Origin: Flavobacterium sp.
GTDB lineage: Bacteria > Bacteroidota > Bacteroidia > Flavobacteriales > Flavobacteriaceae
Assembly: GCF_024642105.1 (NCBI RefSeq)
Contig: NZ_JAHEBT010000055.1
Span: 186,001-250,000 of the forward strand
Length of the DNA: 64,000 bases
Direction: 5' to 3'
The notes below the pieces were generated by a model. The model ran no database searches. It saw nothing but the letters and a program-made list of their open reading frames with translations, and was not told where the DNA came from. The position numbers were made by a program, and so were the translations under genes. Of the stretch, positions 9,330-23,500 are shown in pieces; position 1 is the stretch's first letter, and each line of letters starts with the position of its first letter.

Positions 9330-10394
9330 ATGTTAAAAATTGCCATTCTTGGTCTAGGCGAAGGGAGAAGCACCATTTCGGCCGCTTTGAGTAGTCCTAA
9401 GTTAGAGTTAGTCAAAATATGTGATAAAAATGAAGACTTGTGCAAGCAAAGAGCCAAGGAGTTCGATTTTTACCATTATACACAAGAATATGAGGATTTA
9501 TTAAACGATGATAAAATTGATATTATCGCTATTTATACTCCGGATCATTTGCATGCAGAACATGTGAAACAAGCCCTATTGCACGGTAAGCATGTGGTAT
9601 GTACTAAACCTTTTATTGACGATTTGTCAAAGGCGAAAGAATTATTAGCCTTGAGTCGACAAACAGGTAAAAAAGTTTTCATTGGTCAAAGTTCTCGATT
9701 TTTTGAACCTGCCAAAAGGCAACGTAAAGATTTTGAAGAAGGAGTAATTGGAGATTTGATAACAATAGAATCTCATTATCACGCAGATCATCGTTGGTTT
9801 TTAGCCAAAGGCTGGTCTTTATTGCAATCTTTCAAATGGTTGTATGGAGGGTTAAGTCATCCTGTGGATTTTATTCGTTGGTATTTACCCAATATAGAAG
9901 AAGTAATGGGGTACGGAATGATAAGCAGTAATGGAGCAGTCGCAGGGTTGAAGAATGAAGATACGATGCACTTTATTTTTAAAGCTACTGATGGACGAAT
10001 TGCCAGAGTAAGTGGAGTGTACACCTCTCCAACACAACCCACCCAACGCGATAGCGGAATGAGTTGTATTTTGAGAGGAACTTTAGGTGCGAGTCAAGCC
10101 GATTATCATGAATTACGTTATGCTGTTACCACTAGAGAGGGAGAAGAAAAAATGATCCATTGGGGAGATGCTACTCTAAAACATTATTTCCGATTTGAAG
10201 GTCAAAGCCATCATGCAGGAGAATATCAAAACTATTTGGACTATTTTGTGGATAGTATAGAGCAAAATTTTACCGCTTACCCTGATATGGAAGAAGGAAT
10301 TCAAACGGTTGCCCTTTTACAAGCGATGGATAAGAGTTTGCAAACAGGAATGCCTATTAAAATAGCAGATGTTTTAAAAGAATATAATTTATGA
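9330..10394 (+). CDS. Gfo/Idh/MocA-family NAD(P)-dependent oxidoreductase
   Basis: A 354-residue protein without signal peptide, hence cytoplasmic. The N-terminal Rossmann fold (~1-120) starts LKIAILGLGEGR, and the family dinucleotide/substrate signature appears as VVCTKPFIDD, with Thr in place of the usual Glu of EKP. Residues ~125-354 form the alpha/beta substrate domain, with LYGGLSHPVDFIRW carrying a conserved His. The family oxidises or reduces sugars, inositols and sugar acids, and some members are NAD-dependent glycosidases. The stop codon overlaps the symporter start by 4 nt (ATGA), so the two are translationally coupled. A role in processing the imported monosaccharide is likely; the substrate is unknown. 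Confidence 0.85.
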   Translation: MLKIAILGLGEGRSTISAALSSPKLELVKICDKNEDLCKQRAKEFDFYHYTQEYEDLLNDDKIDIIAIYTPDHLHAEHVKQALLHGKHVVCTKPFIDDLSKAKELLALSRQTGKKVFIGQSSRFFEPAKRQRKDFEEGVIGDLITIESHYHADHRWFLAKGWSLLQSFKWLYGGLSHPVDFIRWYLPNIEEVMGYGMISSNGAVAGLKNEDTMHFIFKATDGRIARVSGVYTSPTQPTQRDSGMSCILRGTLGASQADYHELRYAVTTREGEEKMIHWGDATLKHYFRFEGQSHHAGEYQNYLDYFVDSIEQNFTAYPDMEEGIQTVALLQAMDKSLQTGMPIKIADVLKEYNL

Positions 10395-11971
10395 ATAGTA
10401 TCTACGATAAATTAACAACATTAGATTTTATTATTGTTGCTCTATATTTAGTGACCTTATTAGTCATTGGTTATGTGGTAAGTGTCAAACAAAGCAAAAA
10501 AAATGAAACACTTTTTTTAGCTGGAAATTCGCTTAACTGGTACAATATTGGGTTCAATATGTGGGGAACTAATGTAGGTCCTTCTTCTTTATTAGCCTTT
10601 GCGAGTATTGGGTATGCAACAGGTATTGTTGCGGGGAATTTTGAATGGTATGCTTTTGTTTTTCTATTGTTATTGGCAATGGTTTTTGCCCCGCGTTATA
10701 TTGCGAGTAAGGTAAGTACGATGCCAGAATATATGGGAAAACGTTATGGAGATAGTACGCAAACTATTTTGGCTTGGTATGCTTTGGTAAAAATTTTAGT
10801 GAGTTGGTTATCTCTAGGGCTGTTTAGTGGAGGGGTATTAGTTCGCCAAATTTTAGGAATACCGATGTGGCAAAGTGTTACTGTTTTGGTTGTCTTCTCC
10901 GGAATATTCACCTATGCAGGAGGTTTGAAAGCGATTGCCAAGGTAAATGTATTTCAAATGATATTATTAATTGTAGTTTCCTTGACACTTTCGTTTTTAG
11001 GATTGCAAAAAGTAGGAGGAATAGAGGCCTTAATAGCTAAAACGCCAGCTAATTTTTGGAATTTGGTTCAACCAGCAACCGATGCACATTATCCTTGGCC
11101 GGCCATTTTACTTGGGTATCCAGTTGCGGCAGTTGCCTTCTTTTGTACCGACCAATCCATGGTTCAAAGTGTGTTGGGAGCTAAAAATTTAGAACAAGGA
11201 CAATTAGGAGTCAATTTTATTGGTTGGTTAAAAGTATTGGCTTTGCCATTGTTTATTTTACCAGGAATTTTGTGCTATGTTCTGTACCCAGATTTAGGGG
11301 AACACTCTGATTTAGCTTACATGACTATGGTGACTAATTTATTCCCAAGCGGAATGAACGGTTTGGTAATTTGCGTGATGATTGCAGTCTTAGTAGGAAC
11401 GATAGGTTCTTCATTGAATGCTTTGAGTACGGTTTTTACCAATGATATTTATGTAAAAAAGATGAATCCTGAAGCTTCCATTCAGGAACAAATAAAAATA
11501 GGAAGAATTACTATTGGGGTAGGGTGTTTGTTTGCTATTCTTATTGCTGTGGCAATTGATAATATTAAAGGTCAAAATTTGTTTAATATTTTCCAGGCTG
11601 TTTTAGGTTTTTTAGCTCCTTCTTTATCAGTGGTTTTCTTATTGAGTATTTTTTGGAAACGCACCACCAAAAAAGCAGTAAACGGAATTCTATCTTGGGG
11701 TTCTGCTTTCAGTTTGTTTATCGGAATTTTATATTTATGGGTTTTTCCTGCTGATCAATATCCTGTTTGGCCTCATTTTTTATTGATTTCTTTTTATATT
11801 TTCATGGTGTTGTTAGTTGCGGCAATTTTAATTTCATTGTTGGATAAAAATCCTGAAACTAATTTTGTTAGTGAAACCGATATTCCTAAAACAACGAAGA
11901 GGGTAAAAGTACTCTTTGCATTATTGGCTTTGGTAATTATAAGTTTATACTTTATATTTAATTTTAATTAA
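10391..11971 (+). CDS. Sodium:solute symporter (SSS/SLC5 family)
   Basis: A 526-residue integral inner-membrane protein with about 13-14 hydrophobic segments from residue ~10 to the end. It has the SSS layout: TM1 followed by NETLFLAGNSLNWYNIGFNMWGTNVGPSSLLAFASIGYATG, then MPEYMGKRYG, a family hallmark. These transporters couple Na+ entry to uptake of sugars, sugar acids or other small solutes. Overlap with the Gfo/Idh gene and co-transcription with a rhamnose-mutarotase-like fusion suggest that a monosaccharide or uronate released in the periplasm is the cargo. The specificity cannot be read from sequence. It ends the unit, 23 nt before a perfect 15-bp terminator stem. Confidence 0.9.
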   Translation: MNSIYDKLTTLDFIIVALYLVTLLVIGYVVSVKQSKKNETLFLAGNSLNWYNIGFNMWGTNVGPSSLLAFASIGYATGIVAGNFEWYAFVFLLLLAMVFAPRYIASKVSTMPEYMGKRYGDSTQTILAWYALVKILVSWLSLGLFSGGVLVRQILGIPMWQSVTVLVVFSGIFTYAGGLKAIAKVNVFQMILLIVVSLTLSFLGLQKVGGIEALIAKTPANFWNLVQPATDAHYPWPAILLGYPVAAVAFFCTDQSMVQSVLGAKNLEQGQLGVNFIGWLKVLALPLFILPGILCYVLYPDLGEHSDLAYMTMVTNLFPSGMNGLVICVMIAVLVGTIGSSLNALSTVFTNDIYVKKMNPEASIQEQIKIGRITIGVGCLFAILIAVAIDNIKGQNLFNIFQAVLGFLAPSLSVVFLLSIFWKRTTKKAVNGILSWGSAFSLFIGILYLWVFPADQYPVWPHFLLISFYIFMVLLVAAILISLLDKNPETNFVSETDIPKTTKRVKVLFALLALVIISLYFIFNFN

Positions 11972-11994
11972 TGTACTAAAGTTGTCTATAAAGT

Positions 11995-12032
11995 AAAAAA
12001 GGATTCTCTTAAATAATAGAGAATCCTTTTTT
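11995..12032 (+). terminator. Intrinsic terminator after symporter
   Basis: A perfect 15-bp inverted repeat: AAAAAAGGATTCTCT at 11995-12009 and AGAGAATCCTTTTTT at 12018-12032, with an 8-nt loop. The 3' arm ends in six T. It closes the 6816-11971 unit and precedes operator D. Confidence 0.88.
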
Positions 12033-12099
12033 ATTTGGTCATAAAAATAGATCGATTGCTTGCAATTGAGATAGTAAATTATATGCTTTTTCTACTTTT

Positions 12100-12144
12100 C
12101 GGGATGGAGCAGGTTGTAAAATGTAAAAATAACACTTATATTTA
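12100..12144 (+). promoter_or_regulatory. Degenerate tandem-repeat operator D with -7 element
   Basis: CGGGATGGAGCAGGTT at 12100-12115 keeps the 10-bp-spaced double half-site but matches only 10 of the 14 fixed positions of the consensus derived from the other three sites. TATATTTA at 12137-12144 matches five of six fixed bases of TAnnTTTG and ends exactly 29 nt after the repeat, the same distance as at operators B and C. The conserved spacing, more than the sequence, supports it. It lies 48 nt upstream of the GH78-like gene and just after a terminator. Confidence 0.5.
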
Positions 12145-12162
12145 TTCCCTAAATATACTGTT

Positions 12163-14349
12163 ATGCAAAATCGATTTTCAACTCTTACATTTTTAGTTGT
12201 TTTTATCACTTTATTTTCGAGTTTGTTCTCGTTAGCTCAGGATAAATCAAAAGAAGCTACTTGGATTTGGTATCCAGGAGATTTCGAAGTTTGGTTAAGC
12301 AATAAAATGCAGGTAAGACGAACAGAACGCGAAGCAGTATTTCCACCTCTTTGGCAATATTATAGTCCGTATTCCTTAGTAACTTTTCAAACAGAGGTAG
12401 CTATTCCAGAACCTGATGAAGTAAAAATTTATACGGAAGGGTCTTTTCAATTACTTGTAGATGGTGCTCAAATTTACGGGCAACCCAAATCAATAAAAAT
12501 TCCTGCTGGAAAGCATAAAATTTCTTTTAAAGTATATCAACAAGAAGTACTTCCTGCTATTTATATAGCGGGAAAATATGTTAAATCGGATGCATCTTGG
12601 AAGGTGACTAATGAAGACAAACTTTGGATTGATGAAAATGGAAAAGCACAACAATCAGGAACACCTTGGGTTCCGGTGGGTTCATGGAATTTTAATACCC
12701 CGGAGAGCAAACCTTCCGAGTTTAAGCTAACAACAAAAGCTTGGAATGCAAAAAAAATAGAAAAAATAGGAACGGGTAAATTGGTCGATTTTGGTAAAGA
12801 AACCTTTGGTTATATCAAAATTCACGGTTTAAAAGGAAAAGGAAAAGTAGCTCTTTATTATGGTGAATCCCGTGAAGAAGCCCTCGATTCAGCTAAATGT
12901 GAAACCTTAGACCATTTGTCTTTTGATGGAAAACAAGCTGAAACCTATACTCATAATGGATCTAAAGCATTTCGATATGTTCAAGTACAGGCGGATCCAA
13001 CTGTGAAATATGATTCGATTTCGATGCTTTATGAATATTTACCATTACACAATCGAGGAGCATTCAAATCTTCAGATCAATTATTGAATAGAATTTGGGA
13101 TGTATCGGCTTATACCATGCAATTAACCTCCCGCGAATTTTTTATAGACGGAATCAAACGGGATCGTTGGGTTTGGTCTGGCGATGCGTATCAAAGTTAT
13201 TTAATGAATTATTATTTATTTTTTGATTCGCCTTCTGTTGAACGAACCTTGTTAGCGCTTCGTGGTAAAGAACCTGTGACGGCGCATATTAATATCATCA
13301 TGGATTATTCGCTGTATTGGTTTGTGGGTGTTTACGATTATTACTTACACACGGGCGATACTAAATTTATCAAAACATTTTATCCACGAATGAAATCACT
13401 TATGGATTTCTGTTTAAAAAGAAGAAATCAAAACGGATTCCTAGAACCATTAGAAGGCGATTGGGTTTTTATTGATTGGGCAAATGGATTGCCAAAAACA
13501 GGAGAGGTTAGTTTTGAGCAAATGCTTTTAGCAAGAAGTCTAGAAGCTATGGCGGTTAGTGCTAAAATTGCAGGTGAAAATGAAGACCAAAAACAGTATG
13601 AAAAATTAGCGGATGATTTAAAAACAAAATTATTTGATGTGTTTTGGGATAAAAAAGAAAATGTGATGAAGCACCAACGCATAAACGGTAAAATGCAAGA
13701 TATTGTAACCCGATATGCTAATATGTTTGGTATCTTTTTCAATTATTTTAATGAAGACCAAAAGCAAAGTATAAAAAATAAGGTGTTGCTTAACGACACT
13801 ATTCTTAAAATCACAACACCCTACATGCGTTTTTACGAATTGGAAGCTTTGTGTGCTATGGGCGAACAAGATTATGTGTTGAAAGAAATGAAGGACTATT
13901 GGGGAGGAATGTTAAAAGAAGGAGCCACTTCATTTTGGGAAGAATACAATCCGACTAAAAAAGGAACAGAACATTTGGCAATGTATGGACGCCCTTATGG
14001 TAAAAGTCTTTGTCACGCCTGGGGTTCTAGCCCGATTTATTTGTTAGGAAAGTATTATTTAGGAGTAAAACCTACCGCTCCGGGCTATTCTGAATACGAA
14101 ATAAAACCAAATTTAGGAGGTTTACAATGGATGGAAGGTAAAGTGCCAACACCAAAAGGTGAAGTCGCTGTTTATGTAAGCCAATCCGAAATAAAAGTAC
14201 AATCCGGAGAAGGAGAAGGGAAATTGATTTTTGAGAGTAAAATCAAGCCTAGAACCAATTCAGGAACGATTGTTAATTTGTCAAAAAACAAATACCAAGT
14301 AACTATACAACCAGGTGTTGCCTACCAAATCAGTTATAAAACTTTATAA
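12163..14349 (+). CDS. GH78-like alpha-L-rhamnosidase, short form
   Basis: A 728-residue secreted protein with a signal peptide ending near SLAQD. An N-terminal beta-sandwich (~30-280) precedes the (alpha/alpha)6 catalytic barrel (~290-650) and a C-terminal beta-domain. The GH78 acid motif appears as FIDGIKRDRWVWSGD with Asp329, Asp334 and Asp341, a variant of the more usual DCPxRxExxxWxGD. The C-terminal region has EEYNPTKKG and SLCHAWGSSPIYLL, typical of the family. It is 200 residues shorter than the other two GH78 proteins here, lacking extra N-terminal modules. Expected activity is removal of terminal alpha-L-rhamnose from pectic side chains or oligosaccharides in the periplasm. It is the first gene of a unit running to 32209. 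Confidence 0.8.
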   Translation: MQNRFSTLTFLVVFITLFSSLFSLAQDKSKEATWIWYPGDFEVWLSNKMQVRRTEREAVFPPLWQYYSPYSLVTFQTEVAIPEPDEVKIYTEGSFQLLVDGAQIYGQPKSIKIPAGKHKISFKVYQQEVLPAIYIAGKYVKSDASWKVTNEDKLWIDENGKAQQSGTPWVPVGSWNFNTPESKPSEFKLTTKAWNAKKIEKIGTGKLVDFGKETFGYIKIHGLKGKGKVALYYGESREEALDSAKCETLDHLSFDGKQAETYTHNGSKAFRYVQVQADPTVKYDSISMLYEYLPLHNRGAFKSSDQLLNRIWDVSAYTMQLTSREFFIDGIKRDRWVWSGDAYQSYLMNYYLFFDSPSVERTLLALRGKEPVTAHINIIMDYSLYWFVGVYDYYLHTGDTKFIKTFYPRMKSLMDFCLKRRNQNGFLEPLEGDWVFIDWANGLPKTGEVSFEQMLLARSLEAMAVSAKIAGENEDQKQYEKLADDLKTKLFDVFWDKKENVMKHQRINGKMQDIVTRYANMFGIFFNYFNEDQKQSIKNKVLLNDTILKITTPYMRFYELEALCAMGEQDYVLKEMKDYWGGMLKEGATSFWEEYNPTKKGTEHLAMYGRPYGKSLCHAWGSSPIYLLGKYYLGVKPTAPGYSEYEIKPNLGGLQWMEGKVPTPKGEVAVYVSQSEIKVQSGEGEGKLIFESKIKPRTNSGTIVNLSKNKYQVTIQPGVAYQISYKTL

Positions 14350-14350
14350 A

Positions 14351-16027
14351 ATGAAATGTAACCTCGCATCAAAATGTTTTTTACTGCTGATTGTTTTTCA
14401 TTTTCAGCTTTTTGCTCAAGCCCAAAATAAGGATTGGGAGCCAGTTTCTTTTGAAGTTGTTAACCAATACAAAACATTCAAAACAACAAAATATGCTCAT
14501 GTTTTTTCGGGAAGCAAACACAATATTGTTCGGTTGACTCCAGAATTACAAGGGGTAACAGGTGTTGAACTTCCTTTGAATTCGTATAAAAACGGAACGA
14601 ATACACCTTTAAAATTAAGATTGAAAGAAGATGCTATAGTACTTATTGGTACTTTTAAAGATAAAAATAATGCTGAATTTTTGCAATTAGGCACTACAGA
14701 TGCTGCATTTCTTCTATTCCAAAATGGGGTAACAATTACAGGATTGCCTTCCGTCGATGTTTATGCAGTTTCTTATAAAAAGGGAACACACGTAATTTTA
14801 CCATCTGCAAAAGGAGTATATACCATTTTGGGAGTTGTTAAAAGGAAAGAAAATTTAGTTGCTATAAATGCAGAACAATTAGATGGTAGATTGTGGAATC
14901 CCACTTTTATCGTAGAAGGCTTCTCAGATGACAAACCAGTTTTTGATATTATCGGCGGAGAGAACAAACCTGTTATTGATGAGGGAATGTCAGGAACTGA
15001 AGGAATTCAGGGAGGTTTTGAGGGCGGACGCGTAGTGAAAGTAGGCAATACCTACCATATGTTTCCAACAGAAAGAGCCGGAGAAATAGGAGTACCGTAT
15101 TATTATGACCGTGTAAAAACAAAAATTGGGCACTGGACAAGTCAAGATGCTATTCATTGGAAAAGAGAATCGACAATTTTGCAAGCAAGTGGAAATTATG
15201 CCGTTACCGAAGATGATAATCCAATGAACGATCGTCGTGCTGCCATTTGGTCGTACATGCCTGTTTTTAATGAAAAAGCCAATAAATGGTATGGGTATTA
15301 TTTGGCTTATACCGTGCACAAAGAAATTGAACCTAACCATTCTTTTGGTCGCATTTGGCGTTGCGAATCCACTGTAGAAGGAAAAGACGGGATAGGTGGT
15401 CCTTACAAAGATATGGGGATTATCATGGAGCCTGGATTGGATTCCCAACCTTGGGAAGGGCGACAAGGAGTGGCTTCTTTTTTTCCCTATCCAGTAGGAG
15501 AAAATAAATATCTTGGATTTTATAGTGGTGCCTATCCTTTTCAATCTTGGGCAGATTATCCTAAAAAATCAGGAAAGGGATGGTTTGTGGCTTTGGCAGA
15601 ATCCAACAGTTTAGAGGGACCTTGGCACCGATTGAATAAAGGTGTAGCACCCATAAAAAGCATTCATCCCTTATTTGTAGAAAACCCAATTGTGAGTCGG
15701 CTCCCTAATGGCTTGTACATTGCCATTTTTGACGGAGGTCCTGATGGTTGGGGACATCATTTGCCTAATATGATGGGGTATTCGTTGTCAAAAGACGGAT
15801 ACAATTGGACCGAAGCCCATTATTGGCCGATAGAAACAAAAGTCACTCAATGGTGGGATATCATGCGAACACCTCTTTGTTTAATTCCAGAAGGAAACGA
15901 TGTGTATACTATTGTCTATAACGCAATTGATTTGAAAAAAAGATTTCATCCAACAGGAATGGTAAAACTAAAACTGAATCGTGATGTGATGGAAGCTCGA
16001 TTGAAGGAATTGGAAAAGAAAAAATAA
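14351..16027 (+). CDS. Secreted five-bladed beta-propeller protein (GH43/GH143-like, function unknown)
   Basis: A 558-residue protein. I start it at ATG 14351, which gives a clean signal peptide (MKCNLASKCFLLLIVFHFQLFAQA); an in-frame ATG at 14315 would overlap the previous gene by 35 nt. Residues ~25-190 are a beta-rich N-terminal module. Residues ~200-550 look like a five-bladed propeller with repeated W-W/G-x-W-x-S blades (GHWTSQDAIHWKRE, KWYGYYLAYT, PWHRLNKG, MGYSLSKDGYNWTE). I do not recognise a characterised family with certainty. The fold class includes GH43, GH32, GH117, GH130 and GH143. It is one of two neighbouring propellers in the unit. A role in side-chain hydrolysis is inference only. 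Confidence 0.6.
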   Translation: MKCNLASKCFLLLIVFHFQLFAQAQNKDWEPVSFEVVNQYKTFKTTKYAHVFSGSKHNIVRLTPELQGVTGVELPLNSYKNGTNTPLKLRLKEDAIVLIGTFKDKNNAEFLQLGTTDAAFLLFQNGVTITGLPSVDVYAVSYKKGTHVILPSAKGVYTILGVVKRKENLVAINAEQLDGRLWNPTFIVEGFSDDKPVFDIIGGENKPVIDEGMSGTEGIQGGFEGGRVVKVGNTYHMFPTERAGEIGVPYYYDRVKTKIGHWTSQDAIHWKRESTILQASGNYAVTEDDNPMNDRRAAIWSYMPVFNEKANKWYGYYLAYTVHKEIEPNHSFGRIWRCESTVEGKDGIGGPYKDMGIIMEPGLDSQPWEGRQGVASFFPYPVGENKYLGFYSGAYPFQSWADYPKKSGKGWFVALAESNSLEGPWHRLNKGVAPIKSIHPLFVENPIVSRLPNGLYIAIFDGGPDGWGHHLPNMMGYSLSKDGYNWTEAHYWPIETKVTQWWDIMRTPLCLIPEGNDVYTIVYNAIDLKKRFHPTGMVKLKLNRDVMEARLKELEKKK

Positions 16028-16044
16028 CAACACAGATTGAACAG

Positions 16045-16082
16045 ATTAGAGAAATAGCCGCAGCTATTTTAATTTTTCTAAT
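16045..16082. repeat. Imperfect inverted repeat between the two propeller genes
   Basis: ATTAGA (16045-16050) pairs with TCTAAT (16077-16082), and inside it AAATAGC (16052-16058) pairs with GCTATTT (16063-16069) around a CGCA loop. A T-rich bulge separates the two stems. Just upstream, CAGATT occurs twice (16034 and 16043). It could be a weak attenuator or processing site in the 93-nt gap; it lacks a clean T-tract after the outer stem. Confidence 0.35.
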
Positions 16083-16120
16083 TTCTTACTTCAGTGTCAA
16101 AAGAATAACAACATTCAACA

Positions 16121-20547
<4,427 letters not shown>

Positions 20548-20551
20548 AAGA

Positions 20552-23500
20552 ATGGTTTTAAAAAAATATCTTGTATTGCTTTTATTCACTGTCGGATTGG
20601 TTTCTGCTCAAGAAACGGATAAAAATCAAGCAGCAAAAGAAGCTTCGAAACCATGGGTGTATTGGTATTGGATGCAAAGTGCTTATTCTAAAGAAGGCAT
20701 TACAGCCGATTTAGAAGCCATGCAACAAGCGGGTATAGCAGGAGCCTATTTAATGTCAATTAAAGGACCAGCCGATCCTCCATTGATTAATCCACCGATT
20801 TTGCAGTTAAGCCCTCAGTGGTGGGATATGGTGCATTGGGCAATGATCGAAGCCAAGCGGTTAGGTCTCAAAATTGCAATGCACGCTGCCGATGGTTTTG
20901 CGGTTGCAGGAGGACCTTGGATAACACCTGAAATGTCCATGCAAAAAGTAGTTTGGTCGGAAACCTTTGTAAAAGGAGGAAATACGGTTCGAATAGCATT
21001 GCAAAAACCCAAAAATTATGAAGGGTTTTATAAGGATATCGCCGTATTTGCTATTCCAGTTAAGGAGAAAAAAATCACTTCTCAAGAGTTAGTCCCTAAG
21101 GTGACTTCTTCGTTGGAAAACGCAGCAATTTCATTTTTGGCAAACAAAAATCAAGATGGAAATTTAAAAATGGATGACAAAGGTTGGATTCAATATGAAT
21201 TTGCGCAAGCTTTTCTTTGTAAATCCATTGTGATTGAAACCAAAGGTAATAATTATCAAGCTCAACGACTCCAAATCCAGATTAGTGATGACGGCATTAA
21301 TTTTAAACCACACGATACTTTAACAGCACCGCGCCATGGCTGGCAAGATACTGATGCACCCTATACGCATGCTATTAAGCCGGTTAAAGCGAAGTATTTT
21401 AGATTTGTATACGATCCTAATGGTTCAGAACCAGGTGCAGAAGATTTAGATGCTGCAAAATGGAAACAAAATTTAAAAGTCAGTAAAATTACGCTTTCTA
21501 ATGAAGCGTTAATTGATAATTACGAAGGCAAATCTGCTCAGGTTTGGAGGGTAAGTCCTCAAACTACTTTGGAACAGATTCCTAATCAAGATGGTGTGGC
21601 AAAATCTGCAGTATTGACTATTTCTCAGTATGTAGATGCACAAGGCAACTTGAATTGGGAAGCGCCAAAAGGACTTTGGAAAATCATTCGTTTTGGACAT
21701 ACCAGTACGGGTCATATGAATGCAACTGGAGGGGCTGGAAAAGGATTGGAAGTGGATAAATTTAATCCGGAAACCATTCGTTTTCAGTTTGATAAATGGT
21801 TTGGCGAATCGGTACGAGTAGCGGGGCCCGAATTAGCTTCTCAGGTATTGAAAATTTTGCATATTGATAGTTGGGAATGCGGTAGTCAAAACTGGTCGGT
21901 TGTATTTAGAGAGGAATTCAAAAAGCGACATGCTTACGATATTGTCGATTATTTACCTGTTTTAGCAGGAATTCCAATCGATGATGTGCAAACTTCAGAA
22001 AAAGTATTGTATGATTTTAGACAAACAATAGCCACCTTGATTGCCGAAAAATTCTTTGGTACTATGGCTGAAGAAGCCAAAAAAGTAGGCGTTCAATTCA
22101 GTTCAGAGAATGTAGCCCCTACAATGGTTAGTGATGCGTTGCTTCATTTTAAATATGTTGATTATCCAGGAGGAGAATTTTGGTTTAGAAGTCCAACTCA
22201 TGATAAGCCTAACGATATGTTAGATGCTATTTCAGGAGGACATATTTATGGAAAATCAATTATTCAAGCCGAAGCCTTAACTCAATTGCGTATGGATTGG
22301 GATGAGCATCCAGGAAAATTTAAAACGATTGTTGACCGCAATTATGCCTTGGGAATTAACCGATTTTTCTATCATGTTTTTGTGCATAATCCTTGGTTAG
22401 ACAGAAAACCAGGAATGACTTTAGACGGTGTAGGGTCTTATTTTCAAAGGGATCAAACTTGGTGGAAACCGGGAAAATCTTGGGTTGATTATTGTCAGAG
22501 GGTTCAATTGCAATTACAAAAAGGGAATCCTGTGGTTGATTTAGCGGTGTTTATTGGAGAAGAATTTCCCTCAAGAGCCATTTTACCAGATCGATTGGTG
22601 CCTTTTATTCCGAATGTGTTTGGCAAAGAACGATTGGAATCCGAAAAAAATCGATTGGCTAATGTAGGGCAACCTACAGCTAAAATGCCTAAAGAAGTAA
22701 CCTACTCTAAAAACACTACTGATTTGTCTCAATGGGTCAATGCTTTGAATGGTTATCAGTACGATTCGTTCAATTCGGATGTGTTGTTGCAGGATGCAAA
22801 AGTAGTTAAGGGTAGCGTCCAATTTACACAAGGAATGAGTTATGCTGCATTGTTGTTTCCGGGAAGTCACAAAATGGCACCTAACAAAATGATTTCATTG
22901 GCTGTAGCCCAAAAAATGCTACAATTGGTTAAAGAAGGAGCAACGGTTTTGGTTGGCGAAAAACCCAATTTAATTCCGGGTTTACAATCGGAATTGGATA
23001 CCCAAAAATGGCAATCGGTTGTTGATGAAATTTGGAATGCTAAATTAGCTTCAGCTTCTTCGTATAAGATTGGTCAAGGAACAGTGGTAAAACTACCTTA
23101 TTTAGACGCTAATTTTTCGGCTTTAGGAATCGAACAAGACTTGGCTTTTCCTGATTTGACAAGATCCGAAGTCGAAACGATTGCTTGGACACATCGAAAA
23201 TCAGCTACCGAAGAAATCTATTTTTTAGCCAATCAAAAAGAGGAAAAAAGAGAATTAAACGTTTCCTTCAGAACGTTGTCTAAATACATTGAATTGTACA
23301 ACCCCGTTTTGGATAAATCTACTTTAATTTCTGATTGGAGAGTCGAAAATGGACGAACAATTATTCCGTTATCGTTTGAAGCAAATGAATCTTGTTTTAT
23401 TATTTTTAAAAATGAAACTCAAGAAAAACCAACAGAAAAAAAACGAATTGGGGTTAATTTTGAGACAGTAAAAGTTTTAGATGGTAATTGGAGTTTACAA

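Noticed and set aside
14990..15544. 184-residue open frame on the - strand
   Set aside because: It lies wholly inside the propeller gene on the + strand and shows no recognisable domain; it is a shadow frame.
16034..16082. Intergenic hairpin as a true terminator
   Set aside because: The outer stem is separated by an asymmetric bulge and no T-tract follows, so I list it only as an inverted repeat.
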